Shown here: piece by piece, positions 50,118-58,712 of the stretch
Layout of the letters: each line of letters begins with the position of its first letter
Position numbering within the stretch: the stretch's first letter is position 1
DNA from: Cupriavidus pauculus
GTDB lineage: Bacteria; Pseudomonadota; Gammaproteobacteria; Burkholderiales; Burkholderiaceae
Length of the DNA stretch: 64,000 nt
Direction: 5' to 3'
NCBI RefSeq assembly: GCF_002858765.1
Contig: NZ_PJRP01000014.1
Coordinates: forward strand, 124,001 to 188,000
The notes under the pieces: generated by a model
What the model saw: the letters and a program-made list of their open reading frames with translations, nothing else
Told to the model about the DNA's origin: nothing
Databases searched by the model: none
Program-made: the position numbers and the translations under genes

Positions 50118-51726
50118 GATTCTGTTGAAAAACCCGACTTCAGCATCGGCCAGAAGAGGTATGCGCGTGCGGAGAGACTCGCGTTGAGCCGTCGCACTCG
50201 AACTTCGAGGGTCTTTCGACCCGGCGCATCGCTTCTAGGTCGCCATCGCATCCCGATCTTCACCGAGTGGCATCAACCGCTTTGCCATTCGTCGCAGGTT
50301 TTGCGCCGTTGCCGCTAGTAAGAATTCATCCTGGGCTCCAGTCAGTCCCCGCAGCCGCAAGCGATCAAGCTTCAGGATTCGTTTCAGGTGAGCAAATAGC
50401 ATCTCCACCTTCTTTCGATCCCGGCGCGACTGCTTGTACTCGGCTGTTCCCACAAGCTTTCGCGCTACGTCACGCGCATTCTCATGGACACTGCGCGCGA
50501 TCTTGCGGAATGGCATGTTCGGGCAGCATTGATTCTTCATCGGGCATCCGCCGCAGTCATGCTGACTGGCTCGATAGATGACCGTGTCGGCCTTCGTGAC
50601 GTGAGTGCGGGGGTTCACAAATGCACGCCAATCGCTGCGCAGCGCGTTCCCACCGGGGCAGCGGTACTCATTGGCTTGCTCGTCCCAACTGAAGTCGTCC
50701 CTCGGAAACGTACCGTCGTCGCGGCGGCTCTTGTCCCAGACCGGAACATGCGGCGAGATTGCCTTCTCTTCGACCATCCAACCAAGCATCGGCGCGGTCC
50801 CGTAGGCCATATCACCCGCAAGGCGATCAGGCTTGAGTGCAAAGCGTTCTTCGACACGATCGATCATTGTCTTCGCTGACTCGACCTCTGCGGTTCGATG
50901 CGCAGGCGTGGCCTCGACGTCGAGGATGATTCCTGCGTGCAGGTCTATCAGGTAGTTGGTCGAATATGCGAAGAAGGCTGGACCACCTGGTGCGGCGGTC
51001 CACCGCGACGCTGGATCAGTCAGCGAGATACTCTTCGGCGCTGTCGCGGGCTCAGCGGCTGGCGCGGTGTCATCCTTGGTTTGATTGACCTCGTCGAGCG
51101 CAGCAAGATATTCGCGCACCGCGCGGCTGGGACCTTCGCCCTTGCTCCAATCTACGGTCTCCGTGCCCGCAACGCCTTTGGAGCGATTGGCATCAGCCTT
51201 GATGATGCTTGCATCGACTGCAAAGCCCTCGCCTTGAACCAGGCCTTCGGTCATACAGCGACGGAGGACCGTTTCGAAAACGTATCGCAGCGCACCGCTA
51301 TCTCGGAATCGGCCATGGCGATTCTTGGAGAACGTTGAATGATCGGGAATGGGGTCTTCCAGGCCAAGCCGGCAGAACCAGCGGTAAGCCAGGTTCAAAT
51401 GAATTTCTTCGCAGAGGCGGCGCTCGGACCGAATGCCAAAGCAGTAGCCCACAATAAGCATGCGTACCATCAGCTCGGGATCGATCGACGGACGTCCGGT
51501 GTGGCTGTAATAGGGCGCCAGATGCTGGCGCAGATCGCCAAGATCAAAGAATCGATCAATGCCTCGTAAGAGGTGATTCGAGGGTACGTGGTCGTCAAGG
51601 TTGAATGAGTAGAAGAGCCGGTCCTGCATCCCACCTTGTTGACCCATCATGGCTGACGTCCTCATCGATCGATGATCTTAAGAATAGTTGCCGACTCCCG
51701 GCGACGCCGAGTTTTTCAACAGAATC
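50118..51726. mobile_element. Complete IS1182-family insertion sequence
   Basis: 1609-bp element bounded by inverted repeats that start GATTCTGTTGAAAAAC and continue with CCG on the left and TCG on the right (50118-50136 and 51708-51726; 18 of 19 bases match). One transposase gene on the minus strand fills it. Both ends and the transposase are undamaged, so it is likely mobile or recently inserted, in contrast to the decayed IS21 relic at 41.3 kb. Confidence 0.85.
50235..51665 (-). CDS. IS1182-family transposase
   Basis: 476-aa DDE transposase. The N-terminal DUF772-type domain reads YSHTGRPSIDPELMVRMLIVGYCFGIRSERRLCEEIHLNLAYRWFC and DHSTFSKNRHGRF. The catalytic core has FAVDASIIKADANRSKG (first Asp), LAGDMAYGTAPMLGW (second Asp) and the C-terminal SRRDRKKVEMLFAHLKRILKLDRLRLRG (Glu). 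A Cys cluster of zinc-finger type (HDCGGCPMKNQCCPN) sits between. Full length for the family. It starts at ATG 51665 and reads toward the left end of the element. Confidence 0.95.
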   Translation of the reverse strand: MRTSAMMGQQGGMQDRLFYSFNLDDHVPSNHLLRGIDRFFDLGDLRQHLAPYYSHTGRPSIDPELMVRMLIVGYCFGIRSERRLCEEIHLNLAYRWFCRLGLEDPIPDHSTFSKNRHGRFRDSGALRYVFETVLRRCMTEGLVQGEGFAVDASIIKADANRSKGVAGTETVDWSKGEGPSRAVREYLAALDEVNQTKDDTAPAAEPATAPKSISLTDPASRWTAAPGGPAFFAYSTNYLIDLHAGIILDVEATPAHRTAEVESAKTMIDRVEERFALKPDRLAGDMAYGTAPMLGWMVEEKAISPHVPVWDKSRRDDGTFPRDDFSWDEQANEYRCPGGNALRSDWRAFVNPRTHVTKADTVIYRASQHDCGGCPMKNQCCPNMPFRKIARSVHENARDVARKLVGTAEYKQSRRDRKKVEMLFAHLKRILKLDRLRLRGLTGAQDEFLLAATAQNLRRMAKRLMPLGEDRDAMAT

Positions 51727-51962
51727 GGCCGAGAGCTGCCTGTGAGAGGCTCGGTGCCGTCAGCTTGCCGGGGTGGAGTAGGGGATGCCGGCAGGCTTCC
51801 CCATTTTGATATTCCCGGCCTTATCGCAATGATCCCGTGACGAAGTCACTGCGGCGACGCCTAGGTTGGTGCAGATGACTTCGGCCCTGCGTCCGGATCG
51901 CTGCGCAGCGGCAGCGCGTTCTCATTTTGAATATTTCATTTCAAAAGCGGCGAGCATTTACC
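51727..51962. other. Right flank of the IS, no gene
   Basis: Begins with the second GGCC copy and the last codons of the interrupted small frame (to 51745). The rest, including an AT-rich tract near 51920-51950, shows no gene. Confidence 0.4.
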
Positions 51963-52265
51963 CTATGCCTCATCTTCGTCTGCAGAAGCAGCATTGCTCA
52001 TTGACAGGCTGCTACAAAGGCGAAGGTTGATCTCGCGCAGCGCAGGGACTCGATCTCCGGCGCGCGACGGGAGATATCCGCCAAACTTTTGGCGTGCTGC
52101 CTCAAGCAGTTCTAACGCGAGGAGGCCGACGTGTGCACATCGACAGAGATCCGATTTGACTTGCGCGTGGTCGTCGAAGTCGAAAACCTCATTCCGGATG
52201 ACGCGGACGGGATCTCCCTCCGTGGCGAACGTGTAAACACCATTGAGCAGATTCGCATGCGCCAT
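51963..52265 (-). CDS. Hypothetical protein of 100 aa
   Basis: ATG 52265 opens a soluble acidic protein: MAHANLLNGVYTFATEGDPV, RVIRNEVFDFDDHAQVKSDL, CRCAHVGLLALELLEAARQK and an acidic end ADEDEA. The helical centre with CRCAHVG is orderly, so the frame is probably real, but no ribosome-binding site is evident and I know no family. It stands alone downstream of the GntR gene. Confidence 0.45.
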   Translation of the reverse strand: MAHANLLNGVYTFATEGDPVRVIRNEVFDFDDHAQVKSDLCRCAHVGLLALELLEAARQKFGGYLPSRAGDRVPALREINLRLCSSLSMSNAASADEDEA

Positions 52266-52437
52266 CTGTGAATTGATGGCGGACTTCAGGCGTTTGAGTT
52301 CCGCGGATCTCGGCGCATCCTCGCGGTCAGTTGGTGGCCGACTATGTCAGCCATTACGACGCGTATTTCCAACGACTGCGCGAGGTTGATCTGCGAGCCT
52401 GAATGCCAATTCGTGCCATGGCATCCCGTTTGCACGC
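52266..52437. other. Short gap with a possible plus-strand gene tail
   Basis: A plus-strand frame reads QLVADYVSHYDAYFQRLREV and stops at about 52404. It is very short, and a stop lies not far upstream, so it is at most the last codons of a lost gene. Confidence 0.25.
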
Positions 52438-53154
52438 CTACCATCGTGCCAGCTTCTCGAGTATCGAAGCCCGAATATTATCGATGTGCTCGGCTGTCTG
52501 ACGCGCGGCCTCCACTCCATCTCCTCGCTCGAGTGCATCGATCATCGCGAGGTGTTCATGGCAGACGGGTCCCAGACGTCTTTCCAATCGTTTGAGTGAA
52601 AACATGCGTGTCTTGCGTCGCACCTCCGCGATGATGCCGGAGAGCATCTCGTTGTCGCAGTACTTGCAGATGACCCCATGTAGGTCGGCGTCGAGCACCT
52701 GATGCTCGGGATTGCCGGGCTCGTTTCTCGCGAGCAGATCCTCAACCCGCTGGCGCAGCGTATCGAGTTCCGAGCGGGGAATCTGCCCCGCCGCCCGCGC
52801 GGCGGCATCGGGTTCCAGCAGGCGCCGTACATGCAGCGCCTCGAGAATTTCCTGGACTGTCACCTGCCGAACGAACAACCGGCTGTTCGCGCCGCGCTCC
52901 AGTAGACGTTCGCCTTCGAGCCGATGCAAGGCTTCGCGCAACGGCGTGCGCGAGAAACCGAGCTGGCTGGCAAGGGCACGCTCCTGGATCGGGTCTCCGG
53001 GATGCAGCCCACCCGAGACCAGCAGGTCGAGCACCGCTTCATAGGCCAGATTGCCCAAGGCACGTTCCTTGGGGAGTTCGTCGGTCAGCAGATCAACGTC
53101 TGGCTCGGTCTCCACGGCAGACGCTGAATAGGCGAGGGCGGTTTTTTTCGTCAT
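52438..53154 (-). CDS. GntR/FadR-type regulator of the adjacent operon
   Basis: 238 aa from ATG 53154. The N-terminal winged helix (AYEAVLDLLVSGGLHPGDPI, ERALASQLGFSRTPLREALH, RLEGERLLE) is classic GntR; the C-terminal FCD domain (about 100-230) binds a small carboxylate-like effector, often with a metal held by His residues such as those in LHGVICKYC and CHEHLAMID. It diverges from the pxp-type operon, and a large palindrome lies between the two starts. Expected role: a repressor released by an intermediate of the pathway encoded by the operon. Confidence 0.92.
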   Translation of the reverse strand: MTKKTALAYSASAVETEPDVDLLTDELPKERALGNLAYEAVLDLLVSGGLHPGDPIQERALASQLGFSRTPLREALHRLEGERLLERGANSRLFVRQVTVQEILEALHVRRLLEPDAAARAAGQIPRSELDTLRQRVEDLLARNEPGNPEHQVLDADLHGVICKYCDNEMLSGIIAEVRRKTRMFSLKRLERRLGPVCHEHLAMIDALERGDGVEAARQTAEHIDNIRASILEKLARW

Positions 53155-53181
53155 GTCGCGAAGTATGGCACGCAGCTTGCT

Positions 53182-53211
53182 TGAATGCCAGTGGTATACC
53201 AATGGCATTCA
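53182..53211. promoter_or_regulatory. Probable GntR operator, 30-bp palindrome
   Basis: TGAATGCCA, one base, the perfect core TGGTATACCA, one base, and TGGCATTCA form a palindrome in which 28 of 30 positions are symmetrical. The core has the TGGTnnnACCA character of FadR/GntR-type sites. It is centred midway between the regulator start (53154) and the aminotransferase start (53246), and binding here would block both promoters. A further TGGCA half lies just outside at 53166-53170. Confidence 0.75.
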
Positions 53212-53245
53212 TAGGGAATGCCGCTACCGACGATACGCGATTTTC

Positions 53246-54472
53246 ATGCCGACCTCCTCCGCTGTTCCCCGTCTCTCCGAACGCCTGTCCATGGCACGTC
53301 CGTCCGCCACCGGCGCCATGTCCGAGGCCGCCCGGCGCTTGGCCGATGCGGGCAAGCCGGTTATCAGTTTGTCCGAGGGCGAACTCGATTTCGACACACC
53401 GGCTCATATTCAGCTGGCCGCCATTCAGGCCATGACGGCGGGCGAGACGCGCTACACGAGCGTGGCCGGCACGCCCCAACTTAAGGCAGCGATTGCACGA
53501 AAACTGGCGCGCGACAACGGCTTGCACTATGACGATGCAGAAATCATCGCCGGCACGGGTGCCAAACAGATGCTGTTCAACGCGCTGCTTGCCACGGTCG
53601 ACGCGGGCGACGAAGTCGTGGTCACCGCACCGTACTGGGTGTCGTACAGCGATATGGTGTATATCGCCGGCGGCACGCCAGTGCTGGTGTCCGCGTCACC
53701 CGACGATGACTTCAAGTTGACGCCCGCCGCACTGCGCGCAGCGCTCACGCCGCGCACGCGCTGGCTGATGCTCAATTCGCCTTGCAACCCGTCAGGTGCG
53801 CTGTACTCGGGCGACGAGCTGCGCGCATTGGCCGATGTCCTGCAAGACTACCCCGATGTGCTGGTGCTCTCGGACGAGATCTACGAAGAGATCGTCTTCG
53901 AAGGTGAGTTCATGTCCTTCGCGCAAGCCGCACCGGACATGCGCGACCGCACGCTGACGGTCAATGGTGTATCGAAAGCCTATGCGATGACTGGCTGGCG
54001 CCTGGGTTATGCCGCCGGGCCGGCCTGGCTGATCAAGGCCATGGCGCTGTTGCAATCCCAAAGCACCAGCAATCCGAGTGCTATCAGCCAGGCCGGCGCG
54101 GTCGCGGCCCTTGATGGTTCGCAGGATTTTCTGGATGGCTGGCGTGCCCGCCTGCGCGTGCGGCGCGATCTGGCGCTGTCGGTGCTTGCCGATGCCGCAC
54201 CGGTGCTGACGATGCGCCGGCCGCCTGCGGCGTTCTATCTCTATGCGGATTGCGGTGCGGCGATTGGCATGCATACGCCCGAAGGCGCGCGCATCGGTAC
54301 GGATACCGACTTTGCGATGTATCTGCTCCATGCCGCCAACGTGGCGGTGGTGCCCGGTTCGGCATTCGGATTGGCCCCTTATGTGCGGCTGGCCTACGCC
54401 TTGTCCGACGACCGTTTGCGCACCGCCTGCGAGCGCATCGTGACGGCGTGTGCCGCGCTGGAGCGTGCGTAA
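53246..54472 (+). CDS. PLP-dependent class I/II aminotransferase
   Basis: 408 aa from ATG 53246; the frame is open from 53153 but an earlier start would run through the operator. Fold-type I aminotransferase blocks: VISLSEGELDFDTPAHIQLA, GETRYTSVAGTPQLKAAIAR, MLNSPCNPSGALYS (substrate loop), VLVLSDEIYEEIVFEGEF (Asp and Tyr contacting PLP) and GVSKAYAMTGWRLGYAAGP with the PLP Lys at residue 244. Cytosolic. Relatives act on aspartate, aromatic and other amino acids. First gene of the long operon, with no leader ribosome-binding site of note. It may move the amino group of the compound produced by the downstream hydrolases. Confidence 0.92.
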   Translation: MPTSSAVPRLSERLSMARPSATGAMSEAARRLADAGKPVISLSEGELDFDTPAHIQLAAIQAMTAGETRYTSVAGTPQLKAAIARKLARDNGLHYDDAEIIAGTGAKQMLFNALLATVDAGDEVVVTAPYWVSYSDMVYIAGGTPVLVSASPDDDFKLTPAALRAALTPRTRWLMLNSPCNPSGALYSGDELRALADVLQDYPDVLVLSDEIYEEIVFEGEFMSFAQAAPDMRDRTLTVNGVSKAYAMTGWRLGYAAGPAWLIKAMALLQSQSTSNPSAISQAGAVAALDGSQDFLDGWRARLRVRRDLALSVLADAAPVLTMRRPPAAFYLYADCGAAIGMHTPEGARIGTDTDFAMYLLHAANVAVVPGSAFGLAPYVRLAYALSDDRLRTACERIVTACAALERA

Positions 54473-55215
54473 TGGCCATCGCGCAACCGGAACCCGTATT
54501 GCTCGCGTTGACGAACTGGCGCATCGAGCCGGTCGGTGACCGCTGCCTGCAGATTCGCCTCGGGGATCAGGTCAGTGTGGCGGTCAGCCAGACGGTGCAT
54601 GCGGTGACCGAATGGCTGCTGCAGCAGCAGTGGCCGGGCGTGCGCGATGTGGTGCCCGCATTCACCACAGTTGCCGTCCATTTCCGGCCAGAGCTGTTCC
54701 CGCGCGACAAGGGCGCGGCCTTCGCGCAGCTTTCCGCGCGCATTCGCGAGGTGCTGGTTGACGGTGTACCTGCCGTTGTTCAAACAGGCCGCGAGGTGGA
54801 GGTGCCCGCCTGTTATGGCGGCGAGTATGGCCCCGATCTTGACGATGTGGCGCGTGTCTGCGAGATCGACACTGCGGAGGTAATCCGTCTGCATTGCGCC
54901 ACGCCGCTGGTGCTCTATACGTTCTTCTTCTCGCCGGGCAATCCGTTTGCCGGCCCCCTGCATCCGCGCCTGAACGTGCCGCGACGTGCCACGCCGCGCA
55001 CGCTGGTGCCGGCCGGTTCGGTGGCGCTGGCCAACGGCATATCGTCGATCTATCAGAACGCGTCGCCGGGCGGATGGAACGTGATTGGGCGCACGCCCTG
55101 GAACCTGTTTCACGTCGACCGCAATCCGCCCACGCGGCTGCAGCTTGGCGACCGCCTGCGCTTCGTGCCCATTTCGCCCGCGGAATTCGACGCCATGCTG
55201 GAGCCACGGCCATGA
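54472..55215 (+). CDS. pxpB: 5-oxoprolinase subunit B (KipI-like)
   Basis: 247 aa. Its ATG shares a base with the stop of the aminotransferase (TAATG), so translation is coupled. The carboxyltransferase C/D-type domain 1 has VPACYGGEYGPDLDDVARVC, FFFSPGNPFAGPLHPRLNVP, VPAGSVALANGISSIYQNAS and GGWNVIGRTPWNLFHVDRNP, all diagnostic of PxpB/KipI. With PxpC and PxpA it forms the ATP-dependent prokaryotic 5-oxoprolinase, which opens the pyroglutamate ring to give glutamate. Its relatives in urea and allophanate metabolism have the same fold. Confidence 0.93.
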   Translation: MAIAQPEPVLLALTNWRIEPVGDRCLQIRLGDQVSVAVSQTVHAVTEWLLQQQWPGVRDVVPAFTTVAVHFRPELFPRDKGAAFAQLSARIREVLVDGVPAVVQTGREVEVPACYGGEYGPDLDDVARVCEIDTAEVIRLHCATPLVLYTFFFSPGNPFAGPLHPRLNVPRRATPRTLVPAGSVALANGISSIYQNASPGGWNVIGRTPWNLFHVDRNPPTRLQLGDRLRFVPISPAEFDAMLEPRP

Positions 55216-56225
55216 ACACGATGCGAGTGGACCGGCCCGGCATGTTGTCGGTGCTGCAGGACGACGGCCGCTACGGCTATCAGCGCTTTGGCGTGCCGGT
55301 CAACGGTGCCATGGACGAATGGTCGCACCGGCTGGCCAACGTGTTAGTGGGCAACGCCGCTGACTGCGCAGCGCTTGAGATCACGCTCAATGGCCCGACG
55401 GTGCGTTTCGCGCAGGACACTCTGATCGCCGTGACCGGTGCCGACATTGTCGTGACGGCGGCTGGCGTGCAGCTGCCCACCCACTGCGCGGTGATGGTGC
55501 GCCACGACGTGCCGATTGCGTTCGGCCACTGCCGTCGTGGGGCGAGGGCGTATCTGGCGGTACGCGGTGGCTTCTCGCCCGACGCGGTGCTGGGCAGCCG
55601 CAGTACGAACATGCGCGCCGGCTTTGGTGGCGTCGCAGGTCGCGCGTTGCGCACCGGTGACCGCGTGGCCGTAGCGTCGCCTTACCGTGAAATGCTGCCG
55701 CTGGCACGGATGATGGTGCAGAGTGCCATGGCGACCGTAGCGGCCCCGCGGCCAGCCGGCGTCGATGGCCCCGATGTGTCCGATGTGTCCGATGCGATCC
55801 GCTTCTTGCCGGGTCCGCAGTGGGACCGTTTCACGCCAGCCGCGCGCAAGGCGTTCGAGCAGGAGACCTTCACCGTATCGAGCCAGTCGGACCGTATGGG
55901 CTATCGACTGGAAGGACCGGCCCTGGCGTTGTCCGTGCCGCTGGAGATGGTGTCGGAAGCCGTCAGCTTTGGCACCGTCCAGGTGCCGCCCGGTGGCGCA
56001 CCAATTGTGCTGATGGCCGACCGTCAGAGCGTCGGCGGCTATCCCAAGATCGCCTATGTCATCAGCGCCGACCTGCCGAGGCTGGCGCAGTCCATGCCCG
56101 GCACCGCGTTGCGTTTCCGGGCGGTAACGCCCGACGCCGCGCAACAGGAACTGTTAGCCATGGAAGACCGCCTGGGCGCCATTGCCTCCGAGGCAGCCCG
56201 CCTGCTCGGTCCGTCCCCCGCATGA
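55212..56225 (+). CDS. pxpC: 5-oxoprolinase subunit C (biotin-dependent carboxyltransferase family)
   Basis: 337 aa overlapping pxpB by 4 bases (ATGA). Carboxyltransferase C/D-type domain 2 (KipA): VDRPGMLSVLQDDGRYGYQR, GVPVNGAMDEWSHRLANVLV, ALEITLNGPTVRF, AYLAVRGGFSPDAVLGSRST, FLPGPQWDRFTPAARKAF and SSQSDRMGYRLEGPAL. No biotin-binding Lys motif is present, as usual for PxpC. It forms a tight complex with PxpB. A repeated VSDVSD near residue 200 is a local tandem duplication of six bases. Confidence 0.93.
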   Translation: MNTMRVDRPGMLSVLQDDGRYGYQRFGVPVNGAMDEWSHRLANVLVGNAADCAALEITLNGPTVRFAQDTLIAVTGADIVVTAAGVQLPTHCAVMVRHDVPIAFGHCRRGARAYLAVRGGFSPDAVLGSRSTNMRAGFGGVAGRALRTGDRVAVASPYREMLPLARMMVQSAMATVAAPRPAGVDGPDVSDVSDAIRFLPGPQWDRFTPAARKAFEQETFTVSSQSDRMGYRLEGPALALSVPLEMVSEAVSFGTVQVPPGGAPIVLMADRQSVGGYPKIAYVISADLPRLAQSMPGTALRFRAVTPDAAQQELLAMEDRLGAIASEAARLLGPSPA

Positions 56226-56263
56226 ACATCAGCAAACACGAGCCAACACGAGGAATTCATTCG

Positions 56264-57016
56264 ATGCCGACTCTCGATATCAACTGTGACATGGGCGAAA
56301 GCTTTGGCGCCTGGCGCATGGGCGACGACGAAGCCATCCTGCGCCACGTCACGTCCGCCAATATTGCGTGCGGCTTTCATGCCGGCGACCCCGACGTGAT
56401 GCTGGCCACGGTGCGCGCCGCTGCCAGCGCCGGCGTCGCCGTGGGCGCCCATCCCGGCTTGCCCGACCTGCAGGGCTTTGGCCGTCGCGCAATGGCGATG
56501 ACCGCCACCGAGGTCTACGCGCTCACCGTGTACCAGGTAGGCGCCATGCTCGGCGTGACGCGCGCGGTTGGCGTGCCGCTGCACCATGTGAAGACGCATG
56601 GGGCGCTCTACAACATGACCGCGCGTGACGGCGTGCTTGCCACCGCCGTGGCTGATGCCGTGCGCGCCGTGGCGCCCAACGTCCTCATCTATGTGGCCAA
56701 CGCCAATATGGCGGCAGCCGCCCACGCTGCCGGGTTGCGCATCGCCAGCGAGGTCTACGCCGACCGCTCTTACCAGGACGACGCCACGCTCACGCCGCGT
56801 TCGATGCCGCACGCGATGATCGAAGATGTCGACGCGTCGATTGCCCAGGTGCGCCGCATGGTGCTCGATGGCAGCGTGCAGGCGCTGTCCGGCAAGTCGG
56901 TGCCGATTGTGGCCGACACGCTCTGCATTCACGGCGATCAGCCCGGCGCAGTCGTATTCGCCGAACGTATCCGGCGCGCACTGGCCGCCGATGGCATCAC
57001 CGTCCAACCGCTGTAA
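56264..57016 (+). CDS. pxpA: 5-oxoprolinase subunit A (LamB/YcsF)
   Basis: 250 aa from ATG 56264, which is preceded by GAGGAATTC; an in-frame ATG at 56222 overlaps pxpC by 4 bases and could be used for coupling. LamB/YcsF family: LDINCDMGESFGAWRMGDDE, ANIACGFHAGDPDVM, VGAHPGLPDLQGFGRRAM, HHVKTHGALYNMTARD, ASEVYADRSYQDDATLTPR and TLCIHGDQPGAV. This subunit binds ATP and phosphorylates the lactam; PxpBC complete the hydrolysis. Full length for the family. Confidence 0.94.
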   Translation: MPTLDINCDMGESFGAWRMGDDEAILRHVTSANIACGFHAGDPDVMLATVRAAASAGVAVGAHPGLPDLQGFGRRAMAMTATEVYALTVYQVGAMLGVTRAVGVPLHHVKTHGALYNMTARDGVLATAVADAVRAVAPNVLIYVANANMAAAAHAAGLRIASEVYADRSYQDDATLTPRSMPHAMIEDVDASIAQVRRMVLDGSVQALSGKSVPIVADTLCIHGDQPGAVVFAERIRRALAADGITVQPL

Positions 57017-57052
57017 CCCGCCTCTTGCCTTCACCGATAACCAGGTAATTCC

Positions 57053-58642
57053 ATGACCTCCAAGCTGCCCCTGCCCACTGCACGTCTGCTCAAGATCGCG
57101 GCGTGCTCGATCGCCCTGACCGTCGGTATTGCCGCGGGCGCCCACGCTCAGACCCGTGGCGGTACACTGCGCGCCATCGCGCAACCCGAGCCGCCCACGC
57201 TGATGTTGGGCCTGAACCAGCAGACACCGACCCAATACGTCGCCGGCAAGATCTACGAGAGCCTGCTGACCTGGTCGCCCGACATGAAGCCCCAGCCGGG
57301 CCTGGCCAAATCGTGGACGATCTCGCCGGACGGCAAGGTCTATACATTCGAGCTGCAACCTAACGTCAAGTGGCACGACGGCAAGCCGTTCTCGGCGGAC
57401 GACGTGGTGTTCTCGGTCGACAAGTTCCTGCGTACGGTGCATCCACGCGCCCGCGTGGTGATCGACCAATTCGTGCAATCGGTCAAGGCGCAGGGCCCGA
57501 ACAAGGTAGTCATAACGCTCAAGGAACCGTTTGCGCCGTTCCTGAAGTCGTTCGTGAGCGACAACATGCCGATGGTGCCCAAGCACATCTATGACGGCAC
57601 CGACTACGCGAAGAACCCGGCCAACCAGACGCCGGTGGGCACTGGCCCGTTCATGTTTAAGGAATGGAAGAAGGGCGCCTATATCGTGCTCACGCGCAAC
57701 CCGAACTACTGGCAGAAGGGCAAGCCCTACCTCGACGAGATCGTCTTCAACGTGATTCCGGACGCGGCATCGCGCGCGGTGGCCTTCGAGCGCGGCGACG
57801 TGCAGGTGGTCAGCGCTGGCGACGTCGACAACGTGGAAATCAAGCGCCTGCGCGCGCTGCCCAACGTCGAATACACGACCAAGGGCTGGGAGATGTTCTC
57901 GAAGCTCGCCTATATCCAAATGAACCAGCGCAAGGCGCCTTTTAACAACGTAAAGGTGCGCCAGGCCGTGATGGAGGCCATCAACCGCAAGTTCGTCGTG
58001 AACAGCATCTTCTTCGGGTTGGGCAAGGTTGCCACCGGACCGATCTCGTCGACCACGCCGTTCTATGACGGCAACGTGCCGGCTTACGGATTCGATCTCA
58101 AGAAGGCCCGTGCGCTGATCAAGGAATCGGGCGTCGATCCGTCGAAGACCACGGTGCGCATCCTGTCCTACCCGTATGGCGCCACCTGGGACCGCCTGGG
58201 CGAGTACACGCGCCAGTGCCTGGAGCAACTCGGCTTCAAGGTGGAAATCGAGTCGGCCGACGCCGGCACATGGGCCAAGCGTGTGTCCGACTTCGACTTC
58301 GACCTGACCTTCAGCTTCACGTCGCAGTACGGCGACCCGGCGCTGGGTGTCTCGCGCCTCTACCTGGCCCGCAACCAGGTCAAGGGCTCGGCGTTCGTGA
58401 ACAACCAGGGTTATGTGAATCCGGCCGTGGATGCGCAGTGGGACAAGGCCGCCGCAGCCACGTCCGACACCGAGCGCCAGCAGCTCTATTCGAGCATCCA
58501 GAAGACGCTGGTCCAGGAAGTGGCCAACGGCTACCTGTTCGAGATGGAATTGCCCACGCTCTACAGCGGCAAGGTGCACAACCTGATCCAGACGGCCATC
58601 GGCCTGAACGACACGTTCGCCGACGTCTACATCAGCAAGTAA
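57053..58642 (+). CDS. Dipeptide/opine-type ABC substrate-binding protein
   Basis: 529-aa SBP family 5 protein. Signal peptide LLKIAACSIALTVGIAAGAHA. Mature blocks: RGGTLRAIAQPEPPTLMLGL, YESLLTWSPDMKPQPGLAKSW, DGKVYTFELQPNVKWHDGKP, ADDVVFSVDKF, VGTGPFMFKEWKKG, and near the C-terminus RVSDFDFDLTFSFTSQYGDP. Relatives bind peptides, opines, glutathione or nickel; in this operon it should deliver the substrate of the ring-opening and hydrolysing enzymes. 36 bases separate it from pxpA. Confidence 0.94.
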   Translation: MTSKLPLPTARLLKIAACSIALTVGIAAGAHAQTRGGTLRAIAQPEPPTLMLGLNQQTPTQYVAGKIYESLLTWSPDMKPQPGLAKSWTISPDGKVYTFELQPNVKWHDGKPFSADDVVFSVDKFLRTVHPRARVVIDQFVQSVKAQGPNKVVITLKEPFAPFLKSFVSDNMPMVPKHIYDGTDYAKNPANQTPVGTGPFMFKEWKKGAYIVLTRNPNYWQKGKPYLDEIVFNVIPDAASRAVAFERGDVQVVSAGDVDNVEIKRLRALPNVEYTTKGWEMFSKLAYIQMNQRKAPFNNVKVRQAVMEAINRKFVVNSIFFGLGKVATGPISSTTPFYDGNVPAYGFDLKKARALIKESGVDPSKTTVRILSYPYGATWDRLGEYTRQCLEQLGFKVEIESADAGTWAKRVSDFDFDLTFSFTSQYGDPALGVSRLYLARNQVKGSAFVNNQGYVNPAVDAQWDKAAAATSDTERQQLYSSIQKTLVQEVANGYLFEMELPTLYSGKVHNLIQTAIGLNDTFADVYISK

Positions 58643-58712
58643 ATCTGCTGCAGGACGGTGCACCGCGCCTGCGGTGCACCGGATGTTCCAGTCACACAAA
58701 GGATCCGGTCAC

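Noticed and set aside
56054..58699. 881-codon minus-strand frame opposite pxpA and the binding-protein gene
   Set aside because: It is antisense to two well-recognised genes, is rich in His, Arg, Gly and Val as mirrored high-GC codons are, and matches no family.
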